From Antedon bifida (taxonomy: Eukaryota > Echinodermata > Crinoidea > Comatulida > Antedonidae): a stretch of 64,000 nucleotides of DNA. Shown piece after piece: positions 1 through 13,398 of this stretch. The notes beneath the pieces were generated by a model. It was not told the DNA's origin. It ran no database searches and saw only the letters and a program-made list of their open reading frames with translations. Location of the stretch: assembly GCA_963402885.1 (NCBI GenBank), contig OY727095.1, positions 253,001 to 317,000 on the forward strand, read 5' to 3'. The position numbers and the translations under genes were made by a program. Every line of letters begins with the position of its first letter. The first letter of the stretch is position 1.

Positions 1-1246
1 CTGAATTGTATTATGCTCTGCGATCAATACTCTATTCAGTCAAACAAAGACAATCATCGTGCACTCGAAGCATCCCGTCTTGGCAATCCGAATGATATTT
101 TTTTTATGATAATTTAGATTAGAAAAAAACCTGGATGTTTCTTTAATAAATAATTCCAATTGGTAAAAAAACGAAGGTTATTATTATTATAGCAAAATTG
201 GAGACATCCTTACATTATACAAATGAAAATAGAGTTATAAATAATATTCATATATTAGTATATATTATTTTTTAAAAAGCACCAAATTAATCCATGGCGT
301 GAAACATGCAGCCAAAGACTGAAACTCTCTCATACACCAATCACAACACACACACAATATATATATAGAAATATTGTCAAAAACAGTTCATCTTTTCAAA
401 GTAAAGGGTTAGATCGCAGCGGTGGCGACAAGGAGGGAGCATGTTGCGAAACAATTTACGAACGAGTAGTTTCTTTAACCGAACGACAATATCAAAATAC
501 TCCCTTCTAGTCGGCAGCGTGAAGGCCGGCAATCTCACAAGCCTCAACATCATACAATTATTATATTATGAGAGCGCGCTTCTTATCCTTTCAATTGCGC
601 GAGACTTACTATCAGTAAGGTAGGCCTACCTGTGCCACACACAGGACATGCAAGAAACATACACTAATGAGAACAGGGATCAGCTTTTAAAGAATACATT
701 ATAATGTAAACAACGTTAGAATTAGGTAAGCTACGATCGTCAGCATAACTTTAGAATTAGCCCTAAGCTACGATCGTCAGCATAACATTCCATCTCATTA
801 TATTACTATTGTATGCCTAATAATTTAATGAAAGTAATTATATATTATAAAGTAATTGATTTGATTTTGTTCTTTTGTCAAGTCAAGTATCATTTATTAT
901 CATTTGTTTTAGGAAAAAACATAGAAATTCTGTTTGCTCTGTTAGCGGAGCACAATATCCAACGGACACAGCACGAACTCAAAAACAAAAAACATTACAA
1001 AAAAGTGTCTACATCATGTTTAAGGCTCTAATAGATCCTGGAAAGAAACTATTTGTAAATCGTGCCTTATTGGCCTTAATAGAACGAAATTGCCGATCGC
1101 TGCGCATCAACTGGAACATACTAGAGGCCGGATGAAATTGATCATCTTTGATAGCCACTGCCTTTTTCAGAAGACGATCCGAAAATATGTTCTCTAAAGG
1201 CTCACTCACTCACTCACGCTCTTTTAATGTGTTGTTTTATTCTTAG
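1..1246. other. Upstream region of the sialyltransferase gene, first exons unresolved
   Basis: The sialyltransferase exon at 1247 needs an upstream exon ending in phase 2 that encodes a short cytoplasmic tail and a type II membrane anchor. Two open stretches lie here. One, from an ATG at 441, is followed by a donor-like GTAGGC near 622. The other, from about 913 to 1135, has an acceptor-like TTTTAG before it. Neither shows a convincing hydrophobic anchor and neither joins in the right phase, so I do not call them exons. The short motif CTACGATCGTCAGCATAAC is repeated near 730 and 770. Confidence 0.5.
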
Positions 1247-4200
1247 ATCTAATATGAACGAGTATGTGGATTTCAGTTTAGCAGTTGCAACTAAAGAAAA
1301 TATGGAAATTGGCCAACGTGTCAAAATGTACTTCGAATCTAAAGACATTAGCATTGATATAGATGAAGAAACATACAATACATTTCCAAAGGTAAATCAT
1401 GACGTCATTATCATACATCATTATAAGGACCACGAAGACGATGATGATGCTTGCAATAGCGGTTTAGTATGGCACGCAAAGCTGTCATGTATTCAAGCAA
1501 TTGAGATATCTTAGTTTTAAATAGAGATATCTTAGTTTTAAATAGAGATATCTTAGTTTTAAATAGAGATATCTTAGTTTTAAATAGAGATATCTCTATT
1601 TATAATAGATATATCGTAGCTTTAAACTAAGATATCTTAATATATCTTTATTTCCGAATAAATGACAGCTTGGCGCGCCATAGTTTAGCAAAACTGATAA
1701 CGTAGGCCATCAAAACTAATCCCAATTTGTATGGTTTTTTAAAGCAATGGCCCCGAGATAACAATCATCCGCAGTATCGTACCTGCAGCCTTGTTGGAAG
1801 TAGTGGTATTCTATTAGACAGTCAATGTGGTAAACAAATAGATAGTGCTGATTACGTCATAAGGTAAGGAACACAATTAATAATAATAATAATAATATCC
1901 TGGATTTATATAGCGCCTAATGTTGTGAAACCTCTAAGCGCTATTACCCCATAATATTCGCAATATTTGTATTGTTTTTGTTATTTCAATAGCTACCGGT
2001 GCATGACTTAATTGTTTTGTTTTGTATTGTTTGAAGGTTTGGTTTGTTATTTCAGACTTCATTTTGCTTATTTTGTCAAACCTATTTCCTTATACAGTAT
2101 TGAGTAATGTTTTAAAAATAAAAGTAATATTAATATTGTTCAAATAATTAATTATAAGAACATATATTATTAAAAAATGACTTAAATCAAAATAAAGACC
2201 ACAGTAACTACCTCAATATTATTATCAAGACAGAAACAAACTTATCGCTTGATTTCGCAAGGAACGTCATTGCACAATGCATGATGGGAAGGGCTTGGGA
2301 GCAAACGTCACGACGCGTACGTATACAATAAATCACGTATTACGCGTTGTAACCGTATTACTCAAACGTATAAAGACATATTTTCTATTTTATTTCAGAA
2401 TGAATACTCCTCCTATAAATAATTATACAAGTGACGCGGGATTTAAAAGTAATATGACAACAATGAACCCGTCAGTGGTGGGCAAGAGGTAAGAACAATA
2501 CTTATTGACTGTTGCTGATGCTAACCATATTTGTACTACCTCTGCTTCTGTTGACTAAACGCCGTTGTTTCTGGCAAATATTGACAGTACGTGAATGCCC
2601 ATGGCAAATGCAAATTTCGTTACCGCTTTTATATTATAAAACATTGAGCGCATTTCGATTATTATGTAAATTAGTAAATCATATCATTTGGGTGGCGCGC
2701 ATGTAAAGTTGATGATGCTAGTATAGTTCATCCTCGTTATCCTCAGATAGTATCCGTAAAATGATGATTCAAAATGATTTATCATGTTGATATTGATGAA
2801 CAGTTGATAACAAATGATAATGATATCAATTGATTATCAATATGATTATATACTGATGATGATAACAATTGATTAAACAAGATTACACTGATAATGATAA
2901 CATTTGATTATAACAAGATTACACTGATAATGATAACATTTGATTAAACAAGATTACACTGATAATAATAGTACATTATTATATAATGAAAGTTTAAGTT
3001 CAATTTTATTTTATTCACACAACATTTTATAGGCCTAAAGAATATAACAATAATGTAAAAGGTATTAGCTCTGCTATTAATTTTGCTTGCTGTTTTACTT
3101 TATCGTTTTTGTTTAGCTTTTTGCTTATTTTATTTTGTATCTCCATTGAGATCCAGCCACTGATACCCACAGCATTGTCATTTTTTCAGTGCTTATTTTG
3201 TTTGTATCTCCATTGAGATCCAGCCACTGATACCCACAGTATTGTCATTTTTTTCAGTGCTTATTTTATTTGGTATCTCTTGACTGTCATTTTTTTGAAT
3301 AATTTAAAAGGTAGAAACGTTGTGTGAAGACAGCCAACAAAGCTTTAGTTTTATCTACCGGTTGCATTTTGGTACATTTTAATTTGAAGAGTTAAGAATA
3401 TCAGATATTTACAAACAAATTTTTCCTATTTACAAAAATTAGAGAATAACTAATTAGATGCACCTAATTGTATAGAACGTAAATTAATGTAGTAGATTGA
3501 TTGCGTCACCGGTTTAATGGTAATTAATCAATATCGAGTACCGTATACTATAATGATATTGGTAACTTTGCTTTTCACGCTGCTGCTCTAGCCCGCTACG
3601 TCACAAGAGATAAATCATTCAGATATAAAGCATAGCAGCAGTTATAGTACTAGACACTGACATTTTTGCGAAAAATGATTCTCGACTATAATTTATAGGT
3701 ACCACCTGTTGAATCCAAAAAACGTCTGGGAAAAGAGTCTAACGACAAATCCCAAAGCATTTCTGGTATTTATGAGTCCCATGATATTACTATAATTCGC
3801 TGTCAGATAATCATTGAATTATTATCAAAACAGTCCATTGAAGTTTTTGTTTGTAATAGGATACTTGAAGTATCTAGGCGTGATGAAGTGACCCCCAGAC
3901 TTGACCTTAGCAATAACAATAAGCGAGCAGCGTTTTTTGTAAGAAATATTCTTGTTTAGACTGATAAACAAGCGGTAACATTTGTCATTACTTGTTTTAA
4001 TTTACAGATATAATAATTTAACGCTAGAAGCAGATATTGTAACATTTTTGCGAGATATGCGACAATATAACCAGGATTTACTAGTTCCAGGCTTGTCAAT
4101 GAAAGCTGGTTATGATCTAACAATGAACGTTGTAAGGGCATTCAAAAGGGAACCCAACCATCCTCTTCACCTTTTACTTGTGCATCCTAAACACTTTTTA

Positions 4201-5378
4201 GCGATGAGTCATTTTTGGAAAGATAAATTTGACATAGATGCAAAACGTATATCTTCAGGTAAGGTATTTAAAGTACTTATGCGAATACGACCATAAAACA
4301 CACTGAATAGATTGGTTTTTCTATCTGTGTTATGCATTGATCTTTTCGAATCATGATAATTACATGTACATGTTCGACTCAAAGGCCATACATACACGCT
4401 GTTACGTTACCAGTTTCAGCTGATGTTGTGTTTTTACTATGTTATTTTGAATGCATTGATCTTTTCGAATCACGGTACAACATCTTTCTTAATGTTCGAC
4501 TTAGACCGTGTTTCCGCAGCCAAAAATTAAACAATAATTAACCGATAAAAATTAACCAATAATTAACCGATAAAAATTAACCGATAATTAACCGATAAAC
4601 TGCCTGTGGAAACGGAGTTTAACCGATTCCACTCGAGAACAATTAACCGATTATTATCTCATTCAAATGGGATTCAATTATCGCATAAATGCGATAATTT
4701 TAACCTTTGACCTATAGGGCAAATTGTTGCGTTGTGATTGGGCATCTGGTTGTTTTGGTAATGACTGAGCATGCGGACTTTATTGGTTAAAAAATTAACT
4801 GATAATTTAGTTTTGGTTACGGAAACACGACCTATAGAGATGCTTGAAATAAACCCATTTGCTTACATAAACACATAATAATGCCAATTGCTTTAGCCTA
4901 AGGCCAATTTACACATACGAGTGGTAATGGGAAGCGGAAAACCGCGTAGCTTGTCCCATGTAGGATCTGCTGTATTTATCCTGAGCGGAAACTGTCCGTC
5001 CGCTTCGCGTTATGTGTAAATGGTCATAAGGAATAAACATAGATTCTATATTAATTATTACCATTCGCCTGTGTAAATTGGCCTTTATCATTAAAAAAAA
5101 CAAACCTACAAATGATTATTATGTAATTACCACGTGCGTTTTTCATTTCAGGTTTGTATATGACAAGTTTTGCATTGTCCATTTGTGATGAGGTCACAGC
5201 GTACGGTTTCTGGCCATTTCACACGGACCACCGTAACAGGACTCTTGAATATCATTATTATGAAAAATCAGACAGTGTACCATTACCCAAGGTGCATCAT
5301 TTTGCACAGGAATATAGAATTTTACTAGGACTTCACGAGACTGGTGTTTTACGTTTACATCCAAATACTTGTTCTTAA
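1247..5378 (+). CDS. ST8Sia-like alpha-2,8-sialyltransferase (5' end missing from model)
   Basis: Golgi type II membrane glycosyltransferase of family GT29, which transfers sialic acid from CMP-sialic acid to sialylated glycans. Exons joined by phase are 1247-1391, 1745-1863, 2399-2488, 4008-4258 and 5152-5378, giving about 277 residues. Exon 2 encodes sialylmotif L (CSLVGSSGILLDSQCGKQID, then SADYVIR). Exon 3 gives MTTMNPSVV, typical of ST8 enzymes. The last exon carries sialylmotif S (GLYMTSFALSICDE then YGFWPF), the short motif III (HYYE), and an HFAQE pattern matching the HxxxE motif VS. The protein ends HPNTCS. These are the hallmarks of the ST8Sia branch rather than ST3 or ST6. The membrane-anchor exon lies upstream and was not identified. 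An open stretch at about 3700-3767 was left out because exon 3 joins the exon at 4008 directly in phase and matches the family across that junction. Which ST8Sia subfamily it belongs to is not decided. Confidence 0.92.
1505..1640. repeat. 21-bp tandem repeat in sialyltransferase intron
   Basis: About four to five copies of GAGATATCTTAGTTTTAAATA, followed by a diverged copy in inverted orientation (near 1610-1640). The block could fold into a hairpin. It lies between the first two mapped exons. Confidence 0.85.
2223..2360. repeat. Partial copy of an inverted-repeat element
   Basis: This stretch (TTATCGCTTGATTT, then TTGCACAATGCATGATGGGA and ACGTCACGACGCGTA) matches one arm of the palindromic element at 40810-40986. 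It lies in the sialyltransferase intron directly before the exon at 2399. Confidence 0.6.
2850..2968. repeat. About 37-bp tandem repeat, three copies
   Basis: Repeats of a unit containing ACAAGATTACACTGATAATG and ATAACATTTGATTA, within the intron between sialyltransferase exons at 2488 and 4008. A second duplication of about 67 bp, with GAGATCCAGCCACTGATACC, lies just downstream at about 3136-3290. Confidence 0.75.
4501..4836. mobile_element. MITE-like element with GTGTTTCCG terminal inverted repeats
   Basis: The left end TAGACCGTGTTTCCGCAGCC is mirrored at the right end by GGTTACGGAAACACGACCTA. The interior contains several AATTAACCGATAA repeats. No coding capacity. It sits in the last sialyltransferase intron. 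Confidence 0.7.
4895..5086. mobile_element. MITE-like element with AAGGCCAATTTACACA inverted ends
   Basis: The left end AAGGCCAATTTACACA and the right end TGTGTAAATTGGCCTTT are near-perfect inverted repeats, and the interior is partly palindromic around AGCGGAAA and TCCGCTTC. Noncoding, and only about 65 bp upstream of the last sialyltransferase exon. Confidence 0.75.
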
Positions 5379-7607
5379 TACTGACAATAAGTATAATAAC
5401 AGCAAATAATATAGAGTTATGACATTGAAGAAATACCAGTAACAGTAACCTCTAAGAAACGCGTTTCAAATATAAAGCTACTGTATAGTACCATCCAGAT
5501 AGCGTTTGTCCAAGGAGAAACGCGTTTTAAACACCTAAAGATACTGTAGTACCATCTTTCCAGGAGAAACGCGTTTCAAATTGGATTCAGAACTGTTTGT
5601 TTGTACGAAGATATAACGTACATTAGTACAGTAACTGGATATACTGTTTTAATGTTTAAACTGGACATGAGAGTCAAACGAACTTGAATTTCTTGCAATT
5701 GAGTCGTGATAAAGTGCACAAAACGAGTATAAACTGCTTCTAACGAGTATAAACTGCTGCTTCTCAATTTCTCATTTCAGTTCACAACGCTGTGTTTCAA
5801 TGGTGCACGCAATAACGGTCCACCCACCTTCCATTATTGTTTATTTAACTTTAAACAAATGATATTTATAGTCGAATTTGTTTATTTGTGGTCGCCAATT
5901 GTTATTGTGCTAAATATTGTTTTTGTTTTTATATTCAACTTACTCATTTATTTGTTGTTTTTTTTCAATTACGTAAACATTATTTTGACAAGCCAAAAAC
6001 AGTGTATTTTCCCTCCTGGCGCACATTCCTATAGACCCTAACATCGTAGAAATAATTAGGTATATCTCTCCAATCTAGAATGGCTCTTCAGAATACAACA
6101 TCGCTCCCAGCATTTCAGATTCATATATATTACTCTGTTCTATATCTATCCTATCAGGACAATAGCACGTACATCTCCATTGGTAGATTCAAGTATATCT
6201 ACCATTGCACAGCTGTATATGCAAATTAGCCTACCGTCTAAACATGGTTTAAAATGTATATATAATTATATTCGTTCGTCATGGTCTATTTATTTTTTTT
6301 TTCCACAACCCATGACATTCCTTTTGTATTTATTTGTAATGAAATTACAGTAAAGGAATCAATGCGTGCTTGTTTCATTTCTATAAGTGGTTTTGTGGTT
6401 AAATGGGGGAATTTCATCGAACAATCCACTTACACTAGTTCAAGGATACGTTGCTTAAAAACTTAATTATCCCATTCATTTGAAAAGGTCAAAGGTTACA
6501 TAGATGTATATTTACAATTTTTAAAGTCTAAAATTAGGTAAAACGGTAACCCTGTAATGTCATTGATTTAGAAATAATGTTGGATATTAAAAGTGATTTC
6601 TACGTCTTTAAGCTTCTAAGTTGCATAAAAATTGCCACCAAAATAATTAAGTAATAAACAAATGATTACTTTATATTCTATTCTTGAACAAATTATATTA
6701 CAATGAATTTGCTGGGCATATGTGTCACATTGGTACATTTTGTTTATAATTCTAGTACAAAAATACTCGACAATTTAATTTTATCTATGCCTGTGGCAAG
6801 CCAAGTCCGGACGTGAGGATTTTTGGCGGACTTGGCTTGCCATATATGCCCTATACTAAATTCACGTGAGAAAGGAAAAACATTTGATTTAATAGAAGTG
6901 GCCTATTTCCTTTAAAGGGAAGTGGTATTGTAATCATCAAAATATCAGCAGGACAACATTTCTATTTCTTGTTTACTTCCTTGTATACCTACACCTACCG
7001 GTTTTACTTTGCCATTATAAGTGTATACTTTTGTGTGAATGTCTGTTGTATTGAATAGTTGCAATAATTATCATTTCTTAAGATCAATCTTGAGATAAGA
7101 TAATATTTAAGATCATTACAATGGTTCTTAAGATAATTAAGATAGTTCTTAAGTGGTTAGTTGTTAGTGTCGTGATTATTTGGTTTACCAAGAGGTTAAA
7201 TGTTTACAACATTATAACTGATGATTGGTTTTAACAAATTAACATGAAAGAGCGCTGACAATGACTACTAGATAATGCACCCGATTCCCAGAATCGGCTG
7301 AAATAATGTAGTACAATGTAGAATAGCATTTAAAAAATGGAAAATACGCTGATTAACGCCTTGCAGTTATACAAAAATAAATTCAACTCTGTTTAATATA
7401 TAAAATGTAAAATGAGTTTTTTTTTTAACTTGGAATTTTTGCTTAACAATTTTTGCATGTGACTATTTGTGGTTTCGTTCACAACGATACGATAACAATA
7501 GAAACGAACCGACGACGATGGTAATAAAACCAATGAGTTAATGGCACAAACCGAAAGTTCAAATAGTATGCCGTTTCTATTTTCTCATAATATTAACCAT
7601 ATAATTC
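5379..7607. other. Intergenic, no gene recognised
   Basis: AT-rich sequence with no supported exon. At about 5455-5580 there are three diverged copies of a roughly 57-bp unit containing GGAGAAACGCGTTTCAAA. At 6790-6845 there is a short inverted repeat (GGCAAGCCAAGTCCG against CGGACTTGGCTTGCC). Short open frames here look random. Confidence 0.6.
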
Positions 7608-9913
7608 AGGGCCGTAGCCAGGATCTGTCAAGGGGGGTTCGGACACTAAGTATTTGGATCACTGCCCCGCGCCACCCCAACCCGGTGGGGTCTGAGGCGA
7701 ATTTTGTTAAATGACACCCCTTGATGGCCGGAAATGGTACTCTCGCCCATAACATTCATGATAAATGGCACCTCTAATTGGCCGGAAAAAACACTCTCAT
7801 GCAGCATGCTACCATTGAACAAAATGCGTACTTTTTTCCTCCTCCTCACACATGTGGACTATTTAAAGGACGATAACATTTGTTGCCGTATCTTAGATGC
7901 GCGTGCCCTGTGTGCGGAACCACCGCCGATTGTTTGATCATTCACTCGGTATTTTGTTTTGCGTTCAAGTTACAAGGTGAGAAGGCAAATTCAATGCTTA
8001 TTATAGCCAGGGGCGGACCCAGGGGTGTTTTCCTTGTGACCCGGACAACACCCTTAATTTCATACTAAATGTTGTTTCTGCCACTAAATTAAAATTGAGT
8101 TCCATTTCATCGTATACAATATCCACCCGAACCCGGAACTTGATAGGCTTAGTCATAAAGTAGTTACAGAGTTGCAGGGCATTTTATCATTGTTGAAGGT
8201 TTTGATATTAGCCTAATTGTTAAAACGACCTTCACAACCAAAATATTTCTTTGTAAAAAAATTTATTTTAAATGGAACGCTATAAAAATAATCAGAGCAT
8301 GAATACCTAATAACCAGACAAGAACGTATCTTTATTACGTTTTACTATCAATCCATTTTCATATCACGCAATCCATTTTTCAACAATATAGTAGTATAAC
8401 AATAACATTTTGATTGAATAGTGAGGGATTAGTTACAGTTTGACTTTGAATAAACCATTGGTAATTTACTGAAAATCCAAAATGAACTTGTGTTATAATA
8501 CAAACAATATTATTCAATCAAAGAAACGCTCTACTACACATGCTACACATGAGAAATAGATGTCGGTCGATAAACTTCTGACGACGACTAAAACAACGAC
8601 AATCAGCTAAATGTTAGTGATTTTATTTCATCTCTGGCTTGTTACATTTTCCATGACACATTACCGGACTTCCCCCTCCTCTCGCAATGAACTACAGTAC
8701 AGATCTTCCCTATCTAGGCTCGTGTATGTAGCATACTATGCTATTCACAAATTACCCACGCATAGCAGTGTTACTAGAGCCACCACAGATTACCTCTAAT
8801 GGATCAATCATTCACACATGAATTCAAAAATTCATCGACAAACGAAATATAGCCTATATTCATTCCTTTTAAATATTAGGCATATTTCCAAGGCTAATAA
8901 TCGATTTGTCCATAATTATTGCGTTTTGCCGGGGGTTTTCATAATCTAAGGCCAATTTTTAGGCCAAATCATAATTGTGCGTATAGTTTTGTATTTCCGA
9001 TGCGTGTAGTACCCTATTTATCTTCATTTCCGTACGTTCGTAAATGTTAGGCCGAATTTCCGTAGTAATTTATAGACGTTCCGAAATTTGAACCGTGTTA
9101 TACCGGTAGCAGAGCAAAGTTTGCTTCTTTCATGTCCTATCATTATTTTCTTTGTTTTATTTGAAGTGTGGTTTAAAACAACACTTTTGTAAAGTGTATA
9201 GTGGATAAATAAAAATGAATTTTTGGAAATTGTGGTTTTAACATCTTACTTTATTTAGCATTTTTAAATGAATTAAAATTCCAAATTATACAATTTAACC
9301 TTTTGCTCAATATATTTATAGCAACAGCTTCATATTTTTTGTATAACTTTTTAAAATTATTATTTGATAATTAATTTACATTAATTGAGTACAGTTATTA
9401 GAATGTATTACCGTACCAAAAGTACCTTCATCGGGGACTTCCATGTGACGTTCGCATTGAACGATAAAAAATTTATCATGAATTTTATGTGCGAGAGTAC
9501 CATTTGCGGCCATCTAGGGGTTGCATTTAACAATTTGCTTGCTCAAATACTCAGTGTCTACAGCCCTGGAGTCTTTGGGCAGCCCTCTTAAAATAGTCTT
9601 GCGACTGCCCCTGATAGCTCTATCTAAATTTATTTACAGCAATTTGTTGAGGAAACTAAATATATCAATGTAAATAGGTGGTATTGATACAGTTGAGTAG
9701 GCCTACGTATCGGCTGGTGGTCTAGAAAAAAATAATCGAATGCATAGGCCTAATGTAAACTACAGTACATGATACCATAGATATTATAGTGTAATATATT
9801 AAATTCACTATAATCCTCTATGATGATGATGATACATTATACTTCATAGAACAGGATTCGCTGTAAAGGGGGGTTCGCCCGAACCATAAAAACCACCCCC
9901 CTGGCTACGGGCC
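7608..9913. mobile_element. 2.3-kb non-autonomous element with long terminal inverted repeats
   Basis: The outer ends are GGGCCGTAGCCAGGATC on the left and CCTGGCTACGGGCC on the right. Further in, the left segment at about 7695-7780 (GATGGCCGGAAATGGTACTC, then CATTCATGATAAAT) is found inverted at about 9445-9540 (TCATGAATTTTATGTGCGAG, then TTTGCGGCCATC). The inverted repeats are therefore about 200 bp or more and diverged. No transposase is seen inside. A second repeat end (CAGGGGCGGACCCAGGGG) lies at about 8010. Confidence 0.6.
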
Positions 9914-10089
9914 TGTAATTAATGTGGGTTTTTTAATATAGGGCCTTCGCTTTCTGGTGTGGTGTGTGTGGTCTCGGCGGATAAGGACTATAAACCATAG
10001 GTCCAGTGTTCGCAGATTGCCCGTCGTGTGTATTTCAATAACCAGTTCATCATCCGAGACTACTGCAGAGGGGTTACCACCTATAGGAC

Positions 10090-12525
10090 AAGGACTATGA
10101 TTCTTACTATTGGTAAACCTTGGTTGGATGCCTGAATTATTATATGGGTAGATCAATACCTTGGTTGTAAACCTTGGTTGGATGCCTATTATATGGGTAG
10201 ATCAATACCTTGGTTGTAAACCTTGGTTGGATGCCTATTATATGGGTAGATCAATACCTTGGTTGTAAACCTTGGTTGGATGCCTATTATATGGGTAGAT
10301 CAATACCTTGGTTGTAAACCTTGGTTGGATGCCTATTATATGGGTAGATCAATACCTTGGTTGTAAACCTTGGTTGGATGCCTATTATATGGGTAGATCA
10401 ATACCTTGGTTGTAAACCTTGGTTGGATGCCTATTATATGGGTAGATCAATACCTTGGTTGTAAACCTTGGTTGGATGCCTATTATATGGGTAGATCAAT
10501 ACCTTGGTTGTAAACCTTGGTTGGATGCCTATTATATGGGTAGATCAATACCTTGGTTGTAAACCTTGGTTGGATGCCTATTATATGGGTAGATCAATAC
10601 CTTGGTTGTAAACCTTGGTTGGATGCCTGAATTATTATATGGGTAGATCAATACCTTGGTTGTAAACCTTGGTTGGATGCCTATTATATGGGTAGATCAA
10701 TACCTTGGTTGTAAACCTTGGTTGGATGCCTGAATTATTATATGGGTAGATCAATACCTTGGTTGTAAACCTTGGTTGGATGCCTGAATTATTATATGGG
10801 TAGATCAATACCTTGGTTGTAAACCTTGGTTGGATGCCTGAATTATTATATGGGTAGATCAATACCTTGGTTGTAAACCTTGGTTGGATGCCTGAATTAT
10901 TATATGGGTAGATCAATACCTTGGTTGTAAACCTTGGTTGGATGCCTGAATTATTATATGGGTAGATCAATACCTTGGTTGTAAACCTTGGTTGGATGCC
11001 TATTATATGGGTAGATCAATACCTTGGTTGTAAACCTTGGTTGGATGCCTATTATATGGGTAGATCAATACCTTGGTTGTAAACCTTGGTTGGATGCCTG
11101 AATTATTATATGGGTAGATCAATACCTTGGTTGTAAACCTTGGTTGGATGCCTATTATATGGGTAGATCAATACCTTGGTTGTAAACCTTGGTTGGATGC
11201 CTATTATATGGGTAGATCAATACCTTGGTTGTAAACCTTGGTTGGATGCCTATTATATGGGTAGATCAATACCTTGGTTGTAAACCTTGGTTGGATGCCT
11301 GAATTATTATATGGGTAGATCAATACCTTGGTTGTAAACCTTGGTTGGATGCCTATTATATGGGTAGATCAATACCTTGGTTGTAAACCTTGGTTGGATG
11401 CCTATTATATGGGTAGATCAATACCTTGGTTGTAAACCTTGGTTGGATGCCTATTATATGGGTAGATCAATACCTTGGTTGTAAACCTTGGTTGGATGCC
11501 TATTATATGGGTAGATCAATACCTTGGTTGTAAACCTTGGTTGGATGCCTATTATATGGGTAGATCAATACCTTGGTTGTAAACCTTGGTTGGATGCCTA
11601 TTATATGGGTAGATCAATACCTTGGTTGTAAACCTTGGTTGGATGCCTATTATATGGGTAGATCAATACCTTGGTTGTAAACCTTGGTTGGATGCCTATT
11701 ATATGGGTAGATCAATACCTTGGTTGTAAACCTTGGTTGGATGCCTATTATATGGGTAGATCAATACCTTGGTTGTAAACCTTGGTTGGATGCCTATTAT
11801 ATGGGTAGATCAATACCTTGGTTGTAAACCTTGGTTGGATGCCTATTATATGGGTAGATCAATACCTTGGTTGTAAACCTTGGTTGGATGCCTATTATAT
11901 GGGTAGATCAATACCTTGGTTGTAAACCTTGGTTGGATGCCTATTATATGGGTAGATCAATACCTTGGTTGGATGCCTATTATATGGGTAGATCAATACC
12001 TTGGTTGGATGCCTATTATATGGGTAGATCAATACCTTGGTTGTAAACCTTGGTTGGATGCCTATTATATGGGTAGATCAATACCTTGGTTGTAAACCTT
12101 GGTTGGATGCCTATTATATGGGTAGATCAATACCTTGGTTGTAAACCTTGGTTGGATGCCTATTATATGGGTAGATCAATACCTTGGTTGTAAACCTTGG
12201 TTGGATGCCTATTATATGGGTAGATCAATACCTTGGTTGTAAACCTTGGTTGGATGCCTATTATATGGGTAGATCAATACCTTGGTTGTAAACCTTGGTT
12301 GGATGCCTATTATATGGGTAGATCAATACCTTGGTTGTAAACCTTGGTTGGATGCCTATTATATGGGTAGATCAATACCTTGGTTGTAAACCTTGGTTGG
12401 ATGCCTATTATATGGGTAGATCAATACCTTGGTTGTAAACCTTGGTTGGATGCCTATTATATGGGTAGATCAATACCTTGGTTGTAAACCTTGGTTGGAT
12501 GCCTATTATATGGGTAGATCAATAC
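10090..12525. repeat. Satellite of 49-bp and 54-bp units, about 49 copies
   Basis: A near-identical tandem array. The 49-bp unit contains ACCTTGGTTGTAAACC, TTGGTTGGATGCC and TATTATATGGGTAGATCAAT. A variant is 54 bp because five extra bases give GCCTGAATTATTATAT. The 54-bp form is clustered mainly at 10620-10970, with isolated copies at about 10125, 11095 and 11300. Two shortened units at about 11950-12010 lack the TGTAAACCTTGG segment. Runs of the 54-bp form create a repetitive minus-strand reading frame (18 residues per unit), which I take to be a by-product. Confidence 0.97.
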
Positions 12526-13280
12526 GAACGTTTTAGATTAGTCTAGGTTCTCTACTGTATTTCAACTTAATATTGATACAATAATTTGGCACACATGGCG
12601 TTTCATACCTATAATACTTGAGCAGCAGCTCGGAATACAATGTAAATAAATGGTATAAATAATATAGCTCGTAAATACGGTATTTTCCAGACAAACGTCA
12701 TCGAGATGTCGACAGGTGGACTAACATAAAACAAAGAAAATAAATACAGACTTGGGGACAAGTCTAGCTTTATTAGATTGAGACAACCATCGCCATAATG
12801 TATTAATTTCTGTACCATGTTTTAATAAACTGAGTGAATTAATGTCTGTATCAATTCATTGTTGATGGGCGTTTTAAGCTAATGCTTAGCTCAAGAAACA
12901 CACGGAAGAAGAAGACATTCATTTAAGTGTCATCTGCTGCTTCGTGGTGCTTTACTAGTTATTTCTTATTTATGAGTTAACGTCTGCTGTAGGTAATAAA
13001 TTACGGTATATATATTTGTAATGAGTATTTCAAGACAGAGGATGCAGTGTCATGGCATTCGATATGTGTGCGTGATCCATCAGCTCATGGAGCCTAACCT
13101 AGTACGTGTACATATTATAATGTCTTATACCCATTACTTTATTAGTAAGATGTATTATTGTTTAATAAGGTTACGGGTTTATATTGCTATTGGTCAGGAA
13201 GAGTATTATTTTACCTTCCTTATTAATAGTATTTAAAACTAATAATGGCATACATTATTTACATCATCGATATTTATTTT
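12526..13280. other. Intergenic, nothing recognised
   Basis: AT-rich sequence between the 49-bp satellite and the tRNA-like sequence at 13288. The short open frames on both strands show no family signal. Confidence 0.5.
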
Positions 13281-13287
13281 CCATTAA

Positions 13288-13362
13288 AAACAAAATCCGT
13301 AGAGATTCGAACCGCAGCTAGAGTATAGAAACCAGAGCATTACCCGTTACGCCACAATATAA
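13288..13362 (-). repeat. tRNA-like sequence or SINE head
   Basis: Read on the minus strand it has an A-box-like TGGCGTAACGGGTAATG and a B-box-like GGTTCGAATC with spacing close to that of a tRNA gene. I cannot form a convincing acceptor stem and CCA end, so a tRNA-derived SINE or tRNA pseudogene is more likely than a working tRNA. Confidence 0.4.
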
Positions 13363-13398
13363 TATATACGACTGAACAACTGACAATAGTCTATTCTA

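Noticed and set aside
3695..3770. Possible extra sialyltransferase exon (acceptor TTTATAG, donor GTATTT)
   Set aside because: The exons at 2399-2488 and 4008-4258 join directly in phase and reproduce the family sequence across the junction; adding this segment breaks the phase.
10635..10970. Repetitive 111-codon minus-strand reading frame
   Set aside because: It is produced by 54-bp satellite units that happen to be a multiple of three; the majority 49-bp units do not maintain it.
10090..12525. CRISPR-like array
   Set aside because: The units are head-to-tail with no variable spacers, and the context is an animal genome; it is a satellite.
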